Origin: Isoperla grammatica
Lineage: Eukaryota > Arthropoda > Insecta > Plecoptera > Perlodidae
DNA length: 64,000 nucleotides
Assembly (NCBI GenBank): GCA_945910005.1
Contig: OX246747.1
Coordinates: 16,066,746 to 16,130,745 of the forward strand
Direction: 5' to 3'
Below the pieces are notes generated by a model. That model was not told the DNA's origin. It did not search any database and was given only the letters and a program-made list of their open reading frames with translations. Both the position numbers and the translations under genes were made by a program. Positions 33,096 to 43,191 of the stretch are shown here, piece by piece (position 1 is the stretch's first letter; each line of letters opens with the position of its first letter).

Positions 33096-34224
33096 TAGAA
33101 CCACTTCCTCTGAGCTCTGACCAAGTCTGCCTAGCACCGCTTCCTCTGAGGTCTGACCAGGTCTGCCTAAAACCACTTCCACTGAGGTCTGACCAGGTCT
33201 GCCTAGAACCGCTTCCACTGAGGTCTGACCAGGTCTGCCTAAACCGCTTCCACTGAGGTCTGACTAGGTCTGCCTAGAACCGAATTCCTTTGAGGTCTGA
33301 CCAAGTCTGCCTAGAACCGCTTCCTCTGAGGTCTGACCAGGTCTGCCTAAAACCGCTTCCACTGAGGTCTGACCAGGTCTGCCTAAAACCACTTCCACTG
33401 AGGTCTGACTAGGTCTGCCTAAAACCGCTTCCTCTGAGCTCTGACCAAATCTGTCTAGACCCGCTTCCTGTGAGCTCTGACTAGGTCTGCCTAGAACCGC
33501 TTCCTCTGAGATCTGACTAGGTCTGCCTAGAACCACTTCCACTGAGGTCTGACCAGGTCTGCCTAGAACCGCTTCCTCTGAGCTCTGACCAGGTCTGCCT
33601 AGAACCGCTTCCACTGAGCTCTGACTAGGTCTGCCTAGAACCGCTTCCTCTGAGGTCTGACCAGGTCTGCTTAAAACCGCTTCCACTGAGGTCTGACCAG
33701 GTCTGCCTAGAACCGCTTCCACTGAGCTCTGACTAAGTCTGCCTAGAACCACTTTCACTGAGGTCTGACCAAGTCTGCCTAGAACCGCTTCCACCGAGCT
33801 CTGACTAGGTCTGCCTAGAACCGCTTCCTCTGAGGTCTGACCAGGTCTGCCTAAAACCGCTTCCACTGAGGTCTGACCAAGTCTGCCTAGAACCGCTTCC
33901 TCTGAGGTCTGACCAGGTCTGCCTAAAACCACTTCCACTGAGGTCTGATTAGGTCTGCCTAGAACCGCTTCCACTCAGCTCTGACTAGGTCTGCCTAGAA
34001 CCGCTTCCACTGAGCTCTGACTAGGTCTGCCTAGAACCGCTTCCACTGAGCTCTGACTAGGTCTGCCTAGAACCGCTTCCTCTGAGCTCTGACTAGGTCT
34101 GCCTAGAACCGCTTCCACTGAGCTCTGACTAGGTCTGCCTAGAACCGCTTCCTCTGAGCTCTGACTAGGTCTGCCTAGAACCGCTTCCTCTGAGCTCTGA
34201 CCAGGTCTGCCTAGAACCGCTTCT
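33096..34224. repeat. 36-bp tandem array, about 31 copies
   Basis: Unit CTGAGGTCTGACCAGGTCTG, then CCTAGAACCGCTTCCA. The 36-bp period keeps frames open: the minus strand reads 12-residue repeats of the form V-L-G-R-P-G-Q-T-S-E-E-A for about 330 codons with one stop near 33975. The unit's TCTGCCTAG-(A/T)(A/T)C-GCTT core matches the sequence just inside the right TIR (34535-34560, inverse), suggesting it arose from subterminal DNA. Confidence 0.95.
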
Positions 34225-34554
34225 ACAAGGGTCTGATTGAGACTAGTAAGAACTGCTTCCACTTATTACTGATCGGGACCACTTCCCCTAAGATCTGATA
34301 ATGACTGCTAAGAAACATATCTGTTGAGAACTGATTGCAACTGCTAAAAACCATTTCCACTCAGTTCTGATGAAGACTACTGAACCACAGAAGGAATAAC
34401 TTATTCTGCTAAACCTGCTAAATACCACTTAAAACTTCTTCCACTTACAGGGGCCATAACGGGCTTAATTCTGCTTAGATCTTCTTATAGTGTACTTCCT
34501 GAATCTGACTATATCTACTTCCACTAGGACGTTGAAATTGCTAAGCAGAACTAG
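34225..34554. other. right subterminal region of element G
   Basis: Decayed relatives of the neighbouring arrays (TGATCGGGACCACTTCC, ATTCTGCTTAGATCTTCTTA). No gene. Confidence 0.5.
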
Positions 34555-34577
34555 GCAGATTTTTCAGCAGGGTAGTA

Positions 34578-35071
34578 GAAGAGGAGAGAAATGGAAGGTG
34601 GATTGTAGGCCAGGATTAAGAATGGATCAACTTACGAAGATTTTACGTAGACAGTCACCTCTTGTAAGGCCTACTGAAAATAAGGCATGCAGAAGTGTGG
34701 TGTGTCATGTTGGAACAAACAATGTTAAGGGTTGGAGGGTAAATGGAAATGTAGTATGTGACACATTGGATCTAGTAAATGAGTTAAACCGAACGTACCC
34801 ACAGTCCAAAATTGCAGTAGTTGGAGTGGTAAGACGATTGGATGTAGATATGGAACTTATTAATAAAATCAACTCTGAGATTGAGTGGGTTGTTGAGGAG
34901 TTCGGGGGGACTTTCCTTGATCCCAATTGTTGGATGCTAAATGATTGTATAGGGAGGGATAGATTACACCCAAATTTTAGGGGCTGCGAAATAATGACTG
35001 ACATGTATCAGGGCTTAATTAAAAGAATGAGAGGGCAGGTAATGGAGAGGGATGTGACTTCGGAAAACTAA
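34578..35071 (+). CDS. LINE-M ORF1, 3' part: rest of SGNH hydrolase domain
   Basis: The frame reads K-W-K-V-D-C-R-P-G-L-R-M-D-Q-L, then V-V-C-H-V-G-T-N-N-V (block III, Asn), I-N-S-E-I-E-W and R-D-R-L-H-P-N (block V, D-x-L-H-P). These are the esterase domain blocks found in ORF1 of CR1-clade LINEs and complete the GDS block at 25240-25285. ORF1 ends at TAA 35069-35071, just before ORF2. Excising element G with one TAG leaves the two parts one base out of frame, so an extra indel has occurred or the insertion point is more complex. Confidence 0.85.
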
Positions 35072-35076
35072 GTTTT

Positions 35077-36389
35077 TTGAGTGGGGTATGGCCAATATCA
35101 CAGCCAATAGAAAAAAGTAAGAAAAGCACTAAAAATACTAACACCACTATTATGTATCTCAATATTCAGAGTTTGCATAAAAATATTGAACAACTTAGAG
35201 CCATTATTTATGAAAGACTGCCAATTATTGTTGGTATTGCTGAGACACACCTAACAGAGGAAAGTGAGGACTGGGAGGTAGACATTTGTGGCTATCAACT
35301 GGTAAGGACAGATTCTAGCAGTAGGCACACTGGAGGAGTAGCCATGTATATAAGAGAAGGTGTAAAATATAAAGTAACCCATAGGGAGGTAATAGATAAA
35401 AAATGGTGGACGTTAAGTATAAAGTTGGTAGGTAGTATATTTCAAAATTATAATGTTACATATGTATCACCTAAAATGAAAAAGTCTGATGTAATTTATA
35501 AGTTAAGGGAGCTTATTGAAATCATGGAAGGTGTAAATATAGGAAATAAGACCATAATAAGTGGAGATTTCAATATAGATCTTAGCAAAAACTCAGGTTA
35601 CTCAAAACAAGTAACCAAGGTGTTTGAGGAAATGAATATGGTTCAATTAGTTAAAGATTTCTCTAGAGTAGCACAGATAAAGATCCAAAATTCTCAGCAA
35701 GTTAAAGTAACAAGAACCATAATTGATTACATAATAAGTAGTTACATGGATAAAAACATATTTAATGTACTTATGTTAGATGATACAATCTCAGACCATA
35801 AAATCATTGCCATAGAGTTAAATACGGGAAAACAAATGATAACAGGCACAAGAAAAAAAGAACAAACAGAGGTTATAACATATAGGGACTACAAAAATCT
35901 GTTTCAAAATAAAGAAAACAAGGAGCTGTTTTTGGAAGATATGGTAAATAAAAACTGGAATGGTAATAATAATAATGTGGAGGCTATGCTAGATGAAATA
36001 CTCGAGAATATTAGTAGCTCTGTAGAAAAGCACACTGTAAAGAAAACCATCAGAATAAAACAGATACATTCTGATAAAAGATGGTTTGATGCAGAAATAA
36101 AGAAACTACAACTAGAAAGAAACTACTATTACAGAATAGCCAGACGAAGTAATAATGAAGTGGACTGGGAAAACTTTAAGGAAAAACGAAATAAAGTTGT
36201 TAGTATAATACGGGTAAAAAAGGGTAATTATTACGCAAATAAATTGGAAGAAAAAAAGGGTCAGCCTAAAGAAGTGTGGAAGATACTTAAAACATTTTAT
36301 AAAGGTAAACCTTGTCAAAATAAAAATGAATTATACTTCGGAAATGAAAAAGTAACGGGTGAAATAAATATAGCAGAAAAAAATAAAAA
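35077..36389 (+). pseudogene. LINE-M ORF2: APE endonuclease and linker, truncated before RT
   Basis: Frame open from 35077, in-frame ATG at 35152. Endonuclease landmarks in order: M-Y-L-N-I-Q-S-L (Asn), I-V-G-I-A-E-T-H-L (Glu), G-G-V-A-M-Y-I-R-E, I-I-S-G-D-F-N-I-D-L (Asp/Asn), I-D-Y-I-I-S-S and I-S-D-H-K-I-I-A (Asp-His). A basic linker follows with R-W-F-D-A-E-I-K-K-L and V-W-K-I-L-K-T-F-Y. The frame stops being LINE-like at 36389, where the duplicated BEN segment begins, so RT is absent. The endonuclease itself is uninterrupted. Confidence 0.9.
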
Positions 36390-36559
36390 AAATACAAAAC
36401 CTATCTGAGTACTACACATTTTGCACACTTTGCCCGCAAGTCAGTCCTCTCACATGTGAGCAAATTGTGTTTGAATGTGACTGGAATGTATGCACACAAT
36501 TAAAAACTTGTTACAATGTCATCTCTCCAATATAGCTCAGGTACCTCCCAATGTAATAC

Positions 36560-36712
36560 TACGTTTATAGCTACGCGTTGCGAGCGAAGCGAAGGCGCGA
36601 GCTCCAATCAGTGGCCGAGTTTGCGTGAAACTATTAACTTCTTTGCATGAAACTCGGCCGCTGATTGGAGCTCGCGCCCTCGCTTCGCTCGCAACGCGTA
36701 GCTGTAAACGTA
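36560..36712. mobile_element. foldback MITE-like element, copy in duplication 1
   Basis: Arms of about 63 bp from TACGTTTATAGCTACGCGTT inward are inverse with about three mismatches, with a loop of about 27 bp (GAAACTATTAACTTCTTTGC). CG-rich arms contrast with the AT-rich flank. Confidence 0.85.
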
Positions 36713-38298
36713 CCATAAGCGTGTTAAGTTTCTGCTCGCAAAATGCACTCGAATTTGTTACATACATTGGTTTGTAAGCAGCAGATGCATTTTCCTTTTT
36801 TGAATAAAATTCCCCTGCCATTGTGCGTGTTCGAGTTGGTTTCAAGAAGTCGCGTGTTCATGTCTATTCCAACACATTGTGAGCAATTTGTGAGAAGTAT
36901 GCGTTACATATTGACGTTTACAATACCCCTCATGAAGCTCAAATTAAACTTACTTTTATTGCAATATGACGCACATATTTGTCATGTCTTCAGTACTAAA
37001 ACAAGTGGGATTTGAGGTCATGAGGTCATAATATTAATTTTGTATTCCTTTTGCATTCTTTTCACATCAGTTTTACTATACTGCCATTTAAAAACATAGT
37101 TTTAAACTAAATAAATACCATTTTCAAAAAAACAAAATAATTTAAATATTTCCACCAAAAATGATGTAAGTATATCAAATTTTAGTTTTGTATCATTTTA
37201 CAAGTTGTCAGGCAGGAGCTCCGGGAACGACTCCAGGAAAATATGGATATGCATGGTAATGTGAATGGGAGCTCCAATCACGCGCGATATCATGTGCACC
37301 GACCATATTGTATTGCAATTACAGTCCTCAAAATACCATTTATTTTAAATATTAGTGCAATGGCTAAGGAAACACTAAACTGGTTGTGGCTATTCATAAA
37401 TGGGAGAAGAGACGAGTATAGTTCCCATGCAGTGTGAGGTCCAACCAACATTGGTGTTATTGTCTAGCCTAAACTGAAACACGGTATTGTGTTTGATGGA
37501 AGTTGTCCATCCCCAGAAAGGGGTAAATAGTATAAAATTGTAAATTCAGAAACAATTATTATAAATATATGAATACTACATAATACAAAATTAAATAATA
37601 AATAGAGCACATGACAATAAAAACAATACCAAAATATATGATACCGTTTAGTTGAACACAGGCAAACGTGCGCCTTCATATGCTACTTTTGGCACACGAT
37701 CAGACATGTTTCAGTAGCTGAGCGGAAAGCGATGTTTCTTAGATGTTCGAGGGTCATAAAGAGATATAAATGTTTTGTTTATATTTTTTGGTTCTCTGAA
37801 TGGTTACCAGATGGCATTGTAGTGCTCTTGAGGGCGGGCAATTTGCAGGTGGGATGATTTCTGTTGCAGAGTAGTTATTGTGCGGGCGGAATGAGGGAAA
37901 TATTCTATGGATATGTGGGCGGAATGTTGCATGCCCGTGCGGGCCCCACATGCTGGGGGGTATGACATATTTTTCAGGTTGCCATTACGGCATAAGTTTT
38001 TGAGCCCGCACTGGCGAGGTGCGGGCGGAGGGTATGGGCAGAATGCGCGCGACAAGATTTCTGTTTGCTGGGAATTCATATCGACTTCGGGTAGCTATGC
38101 AGCCTACACCAACGCCATACATAAACATTTTATACAGTACCTATTACCTAAGCTAAAAGCGCTAGGGTATACAATATAAGCCACCATACATGAAGAATTA
38201 AATATAGGGCCTAGGTCTATACCTACCGACATACCTAATATTATGTAGGTGTATCGTTCGGCCTTATTTCTGAAGTATTATTGACATACTTTTTTCAG

Positions 38299-38494
38299 TT
38301 CCAGATCACACCAACATTGCTGAGCAGGTGCACCTTGGAGGATGCCTCCAAATTCACTGCGGATATATTGACAGGGCTGTTTTCCCAGGAATACCTGAAG
38401 ACGCACTCCCTAACTGGAGGGAAGTCATCCCGTGCCGTAGATGGGGGCAAAATAAAAGAGCCGATGGACCAAGAAGCCCTTCAGGACATAACCC
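38299..38494 (+). CDS. BEN-domain exon, copy 1
   Basis: A 196-nt exon bounded by TTTTTTCAG and GTAAGT. It reads F-Q-I-T-P-T-L-L-S-R-C, then S-K-F-T-A-D-I-L-T-G-L-F-S-Q-E-Y-L and G-G-K-I-K-E-P-M-D-Q-E-A-L-Q-D-I-T. The (LL)-LFS-E-L...G...K-LD-L-I pattern is that of BEN domains, which bind DNA and mediate chromatin contacts. It starts at phase 0 and ends at phase 1, so joining both copies in one mRNA would shift the frame. They can only be used alternatively. Upstream exons were not identified. Confidence 0.65.
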
Positions 38495-38800
38495 GTAAGT
38501 TTTGTGTTATAGTTGTGTTCACAGAGAGCTATGTACTGTATAATACAATCAATTTTTGATGGTTTTAAATAATGTCTTGTTCTCATATGTAGGTACTGTA
38601 GAGGTGGTTGCCTTGCGTGAATAATGTTTACTCACTTCACGTCACATTAACTCATTTTTCCACTCACGCACGACTATTTCATGTTCAGTCACGAACACGC
38701 ACGATAAGTCAATCATGCACACTCACGCACGAATCATGATTTGCTTACTCACCACGCGCACTCACGGCAATCCTTCAGTAAAAAAAAGAAAAAGTGAAAC

Positions 38801-39319
38801 GTGCAAGAGTAACTATCAAGATTGTATCGTTTTTCTTTTGATTTGCATCATGTCCATCCTATACTGAAGTAGGTCTTGTTTAGCCGAGGAGTAAATCGTT
38901 TGTATTTGTAAATCGTTGTATTTGTATTCGTAAACCAATTTGTAAATCGTTCGGTATCTAAGGGCCTATAAACAATGACCACTGTCTACGAACTAAATAA
39001 TTATTTTAACGATTGTTTGATGACCGATTTACAAGATAGTTACATCAAATTAAATAGGAATGTACAAAGAAAAATGAAAAAAAAAGTAATATTTATTTTT
39101 CCTTCATGTATAAGTTGCCTTAATCAAACTCTCAAACTCAAATCAAGTCTGCAGTCCCACTTAAAGTAATCTAGTAAAGAAACAACAATAATTCGTAGTT
39201 ATCTTTATTGTATGCCTATTGGGGCATGTGTGTGCTATGTTACGAGTGTAAAAGTGTACGAGTACAAGTTAGAAAAAGTATGGTTTACAAAATAGGCATT
39301 TTGTTACAAACTTCTCAGT
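38801..39319. other. unique spacer between duplicated segments
   Basis: AT-rich, with CGTTTGTATTTGTAAATCGT-like short repeats near 38900. No gene. Confidence 0.5.
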
Positions 39320-39489
39320 AAATACAAAACCTATCTGAGTACTACACATTTTGCACACTTTGCCCGCAAGTCAGTCCTCTCACATGTGAGCAAATTGTGT
39401 TTGAATGTGACTGGAATGTATGCACACAATTAAAAACTTGTTACAATGTCATCTCTCCAATATAGCTCAGGTACCTCCCAATGTAATAC

Positions 39490-39642
39490 TACGTTTATAG
39501 CTACGCGTTGCGAGCGAAGCGAAGGCGCGAGCTCCAATCAGTGGCCGAGTTTGCGTGAAACTATTAACTTCTTTGCATGAAACTCGGCCGCTGATTGGAG
39601 CTCGCGCCCTCGCTTCGCTCGCAACGCGTAGCTGTAAACGTA
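39490..39642. mobile_element. foldback MITE-like element, copy in duplication 2
   Basis: Same element as 36560-36712, duplicated with its host segment. Confidence 0.85.
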
Positions 39643-41228
39643 CCATAAGCGTGTTAAGTTTCTGCTCGCAAAATGCACTCGAATTTGTTACATACATTGG
39701 TTTGTAAGCAGCAGATGCATTTTCCTTTTTTGAATAAAATTCCCCTGCCATTGTGCGTGTTCGAGTTGGTTTCAAGAAGTCGCGTGTTCATGTCTATTCC
39801 AACACATTGTGAGCAATTTGTGAGAAGTATACGTTACATATTGACGTTTACAATACCCCTCATGAAGCTCAAATTAAACTTACTTTTATTGCAATATGAC
39901 GCACATATTTGTCATGTCTTCAGTACTAAAACAAGTGGGATTTGAGGTCATGAGGTCATAATATTAATTTTGTATTCCTTTTGCATTCTTTTCACATCAG
40001 TTTTACTATACTGCCATTTAAAAACATAGTTTTAAACTAAATAAATACCATTTTCAAAAAAACAAAATAATTTAAATATTTCCACCAAAAATGATGTAAG
40101 TATATCAAATTTTAGTTTTGTATCATTTTACAAGTTGTCAGGCAGGAGCTCCGGGAACGACTCCAGGAAAATATGGATATGCATGGTAATGTGAATGGGA
40201 GCTCCAATCACGCGCGATATCATGTGCACCGACCATATTGTATTGCAATTACAGTCCTCAAAATACCATTTATTTTAAATATTAGTGCAATGGCTAAGGA
40301 AACACTAAACTGGTTGTGGCTATTCATAAATGGGAGAAGAGACGAGTATAGTTCCCATGCAGTGTGAGGTCCAACCAACATTGGTGTTATTGTCTAGCCT
40401 AAACTGAAACACGGTATTGTGTTTGATGGAAGTTGTCCATCCCCAGAAAGGGGTAAATAGTATAAAATTGTAAATTCAGAAACAATTATTATAAATATAT
40501 GAATACTACATAATACAAAATTAAATAATAAATAGAGCACATGACAATAAAAACAATACCAAAATATATGATACCGTTTAGTTGAACACAGGCAAACGTG
40601 CGCCTTCATATGCTACTTTTGGCACACGATCAGACATGTTTCAGTAGCTGAGCGGAAAGCGATGTTTCTTAGATGTTCGAGGGTCATAAAGAGATATAAA
40701 TGTTTTGTTTATATTTTTTGGTTCTCTGAATGGTTACCAGATGGCATTGTAGTGCTCTTGAGGGCGGGCAATTTGCAGGTGGGATGATTTCTGTTGCAGA
40801 GTAGTTATTGTGCGGGCGGAATGAGGGAAATATTCTATGGATATGTGGGCGGAATGTTGCATGCCCGTGCGGGCCCCACATGCTGGGGGGTATGACATAT
40901 TTTTCAGGTTGCCATTACGGCATAAGTTTTTGAGCCCGCACTGGCGAGGTGCGGGCGGAGGGTATGGGCAGAATGCGCGCGACAAGATTTCTGTTTGCTG
41001 GGAATTCATATCGACTTCGGGTAGCTATGCAGCCTACACCAACGCCATACATAAACATTTTATACAGTACCTATTACCTAAGCTAAAAGCGCTAGGGTAT
41101 ACAATATAAGCCACCATACATGAAGAATTAAATATAGGGCCTAGGTCTATACCTACCGACATACCTAATATTATGTAGGTGTATCGTTCGGCCTTATTTC
41201 TGAAGTATTATTGACATACTTTTTTCAG

Positions 41229-41424
41229 TTCCAGATCACACCAACATTGCTGAGCAGGTGCACCTTGGAGGATGCCTCCAAATTCACTGCGGATATATTG
41301 ACAGGGCTGTTTTCCCAGGAATACCTGAAGACGCACTCCCTAACTGGAGGGAAGTCATCCCGTGCCGTAGATGGGGGCAAAATAAAAGAGCCGATGGACC
41401 AAGAAGCCCTTCAGGACATAACCC
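41229..41424 (+). CDS. BEN-domain exon, copy 2
   Basis: Identical in sequence to the exon at 38299-38494, with the same acceptor and donor. Its one leftover base (phase 1) joins in frame with the GT that starts the exon at 41781 to give Arg, continuing D-I-T-R-A-V-Q-D-K-F-P. This makes 41229-41424 plus 41781-41956 a coherent gene end. Confidence 0.68.
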
Positions 41425-41780
41425 GTAAGTTTTGTGTTATAGTTGTGTTCACAGAGAGCTATGTACTGTATAATACAATCAATTTTTGATGGTTTTAAAT
41501 AATGTCTTGTTCTCATATGTAGGTACTGTAGAGGTGGTTGCCTTGCGTGAATAATTTTTACTCACTTCACGTCACATTAACTCATTTTTCCACTCACGCA
41601 CGACTATTTCATGTTCAGTCACGAACACGCACGATAAGTCAATCATGCACACTCACGCACGAATCATGATTTGCTTACTCACCACGCGCACTCACAGCAA
41701 TCCTTCAGTAAAAAAAAGAAAAAGTGAAACAAGTAACCCTAGGTAGGTTTCTGGTGTCACATTTTTATTGTTTGTTTCAG

Positions 41781-41956
41781 GTGCTGTACAGGATAAATTT
41801 CCAAGTGAGAAAAGTTCTGCCATCAGGGCATATATCAGATCCAAGCTAAACAATACTCGGTCTGCCAGCCAAAAACCAATGCCAGTTGCTGGTACAATTG
41901 CGGTTCCTGCAACGATTGTTCCAGCTCAGATAGAAATGGATCAAGAACATAAGTAG
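41781..41956 (+). CDS. terminal exon of the BEN-domain gene
   Basis: Follows TTTGTTTCAG and reads A-V-Q-D-K-F-P-S-E-K-S-S-A-I-R-A-Y-I-R-S-K-L-N-N-T-R, the C-terminal helices of a BEN domain (V-FP...IR-I-KL). A Pro/Ala-rich tail follows to TAG 41954-41956. Phase agrees with either upstream copy. The nearest AATAAA-like site is not obvious. Host gene versus transposon-borne BEN gene cannot be settled here. Confidence 0.65.
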
Positions 41957-42133
41957 CTTCTAAGAGAAGACATTAAGACAATTGTGTAATATGGCCAGGG
42001 GATCGAACCGAATATATTTTAATTTTGGTTCGGTTTTTGGTTCAGGAAAATCATTGCGGTTCGGTTCGACCAAATAAAAACTAACGGTTACCATGGAAGT
42101 AAAAAACCTATTTCACCTGCTGATTTCCTTTAA

Positions 42134-42557
42134 GATTTTGTCGATGAAGCCCAAATCGTTCTTTCAAATGGAATTACAATTAATGGTGTGTTATTGCATG
42201 ACAAGATAACAGCATTCATTTGTGATGCTCCTGCAAGAGCTTACATTCAGTGCATAAAGAGTCACACTGGCTACTTCTGTAACAAATGTGTGCAAGAAGG
42301 TGACTATGTTCAAAACCGAGTGGTGTTTCTAGAAATGGATGCATCCCTCCGATCGGATGAAAATTTCCGAGAAAGGTGTACAGAAGAACACCATATTTCT
42401 GAGTCGCCTCTAGAAATTTTAGAAGTTGGTATGGTTTCATCATTTCCATACGAATATATGCATCTCGTATGTTTAGGTGTGATGCGAAAATTAGCTTATT
42501 CGTGGATAAAGGGAAATTTCGCTGTAAGGCTTCCCAGCCGAGGAATTGATGAAATAT
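42134..42557 (+). pseudogene. CACTA/EnSpm-like transposase, part 1
   Basis: The frame opens after TAA 42131-42133 and reads I-C-D-A-P-A-R-A-Y-I-Q-C-I-K-S-H-T-G-Y-F-C-N-K-C, then H-H-I-S-E-S-P-L-E and F-P-Y-E-Y-M-H-L-V-C-L-G-V-M-R-K-L. The D-PAR...K-H-GY-C-C and DYMH-VCLGV blocks characterise animal transposase-domain proteins related to the CACTA Transposase_21 family. A tRNA-like insertion interrupts it at about 42558. Confidence 0.7.
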
Positions 42558-42780
42558 TGTCATGTAGCAAGATCACGCGCCGACCCACCCTTGTCCATAC
42601 CACCCTGGTACGGGACTCGAACCCACGTTCTGGTCGGCTGTCTCAAGGTTTTACTGGGGACGTAACACTCTCTCGAGAAAACGCTGACAATCACGCTGTG
42701 GCAATAGACTATGTTGCACACATGTAGGTTGACACACTTAAGAGCGTACATAAACCACGAATTCCAATAAAAAGTAAAAG
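42558..42780 (-). mobile_element. tRNA-like SINE insertion splitting the transposase
   Basis: The inverse strand carries GGTTCGAGTCCC (42612-42623), a good Pol III B-box. The transposase motif order breaks at 42558 and resumes at 42781 in another frame. No A-box was recognised and no clean target duplication found, so the boundaries are approximate. Confidence 0.45.
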
Positions 42781-43191
42781 ATGGACAAGTCCATCCTTTT
42801 CAACACAATATCACATAATTTGGTACAACTTGTCGAGCACGTGTGTATGGAATTTGCACGTAAACCACGAACACTGCGGGAAATGGAACGTTTTAAAGCA
42901 ACTGAATGGAGACAATTATTGCTGTACACTGGGCCTGTTGTCTTACGTAATGTTCTTCCACGCAAATTATTTGAACATTTTATGGCCCTTCATTGCGCCA
43001 TAACCATATTAGTTTCTCCTGCTCAAGTAGAAAAGCTAGTTGCCTATGCAGACTTGTTATTGTATTCTTTCGTTGGATATTCCCAAATACTATATGGGCC
43101 TGAATTTGTGTCATATAATGTGCATGGACTCATCCACCTTTCATCAGATGCAAAGTTATTTGGAAACCTAATTCAGTGCTTTCCCTTTTGA
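42781..43191 (+). pseudogene. CACTA/EnSpm-like transposase, part 2
   Basis: Reads E-F-A-R-K-P-R-T-L-R-E-M-E-R-F-K-A-T-E-W-R-Q-L-L-L-Y-T-G-P-V-V-L, then H-F-M-A-L-H-C-A-I and Y-N-V-H-G-L-I-H-L-S-S-D. The RKPR...W/FKATE-R-LLY-GPV and YN-H-LIHL-D blocks are the continuation of part 1. TGA at 43189-43191 interrupts it; the following bases resume in a different frame. Confidence 0.75.

Larger units (their letters stand above)
25286..34575. mobile_element. 9.29-kb TIR element (giant element G) inserted in LINE-M
   Basis: Left terminus 25286-25306 and right terminus 34555-34575 are perfect 21-bp inverse repeats (CTACCCTGCTGAAAAATCTGC), flanked by TAG on both sides. LINE-M ORF1 is interrupted exactly here and resumes after it. 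The interior has no recognisable transposase. It is mostly tandem arrays (25569-27790, 28637-29067, 31678-32800, 33096-34224) plus SINE pieces. A 3-bp duplication with repeat-rich subterminal regions recalls CACTA-type elements, but the terminus is not CACT(A/G). Superfamily unassigned. Confidence 0.75.
36390..38800. repeat. 2.41-kb segmental duplication, copy 1
   Basis: Matches 39320-41730 at a constant offset of 2930 bp. I see three differences over 2411 bp (36901 G/A, 38626 G/T, 38766 G/A). It holds a foldback element and a BEN-type exon. Copy 1 abuts the truncated LINE-M on its left. Confidence 0.97.
39320..41730. repeat. 2.41-kb segmental duplication, copy 2
   Basis: Partner of 36390-38800, 2930 bp downstream. 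It runs directly into the intron before the terminal BEN exon, so this copy has the ancestral position. Confidence 0.97.

Noticed and set aside
33264..34262. Minus-strand 12-residue repeat protein
   Set aside because: The 36-bp period is a multiple of three, so openness is automatic. There is an internal stop, no start context and no non-repeat domain.
36390..41730. The two 2.41-kb copies as LTRs of one retroelement
   Set aside because: They contain a spliced BEN-type exon and a nested foldback element. They do not begin TG or end CA, and only 519 bp without gag/pol lies between.
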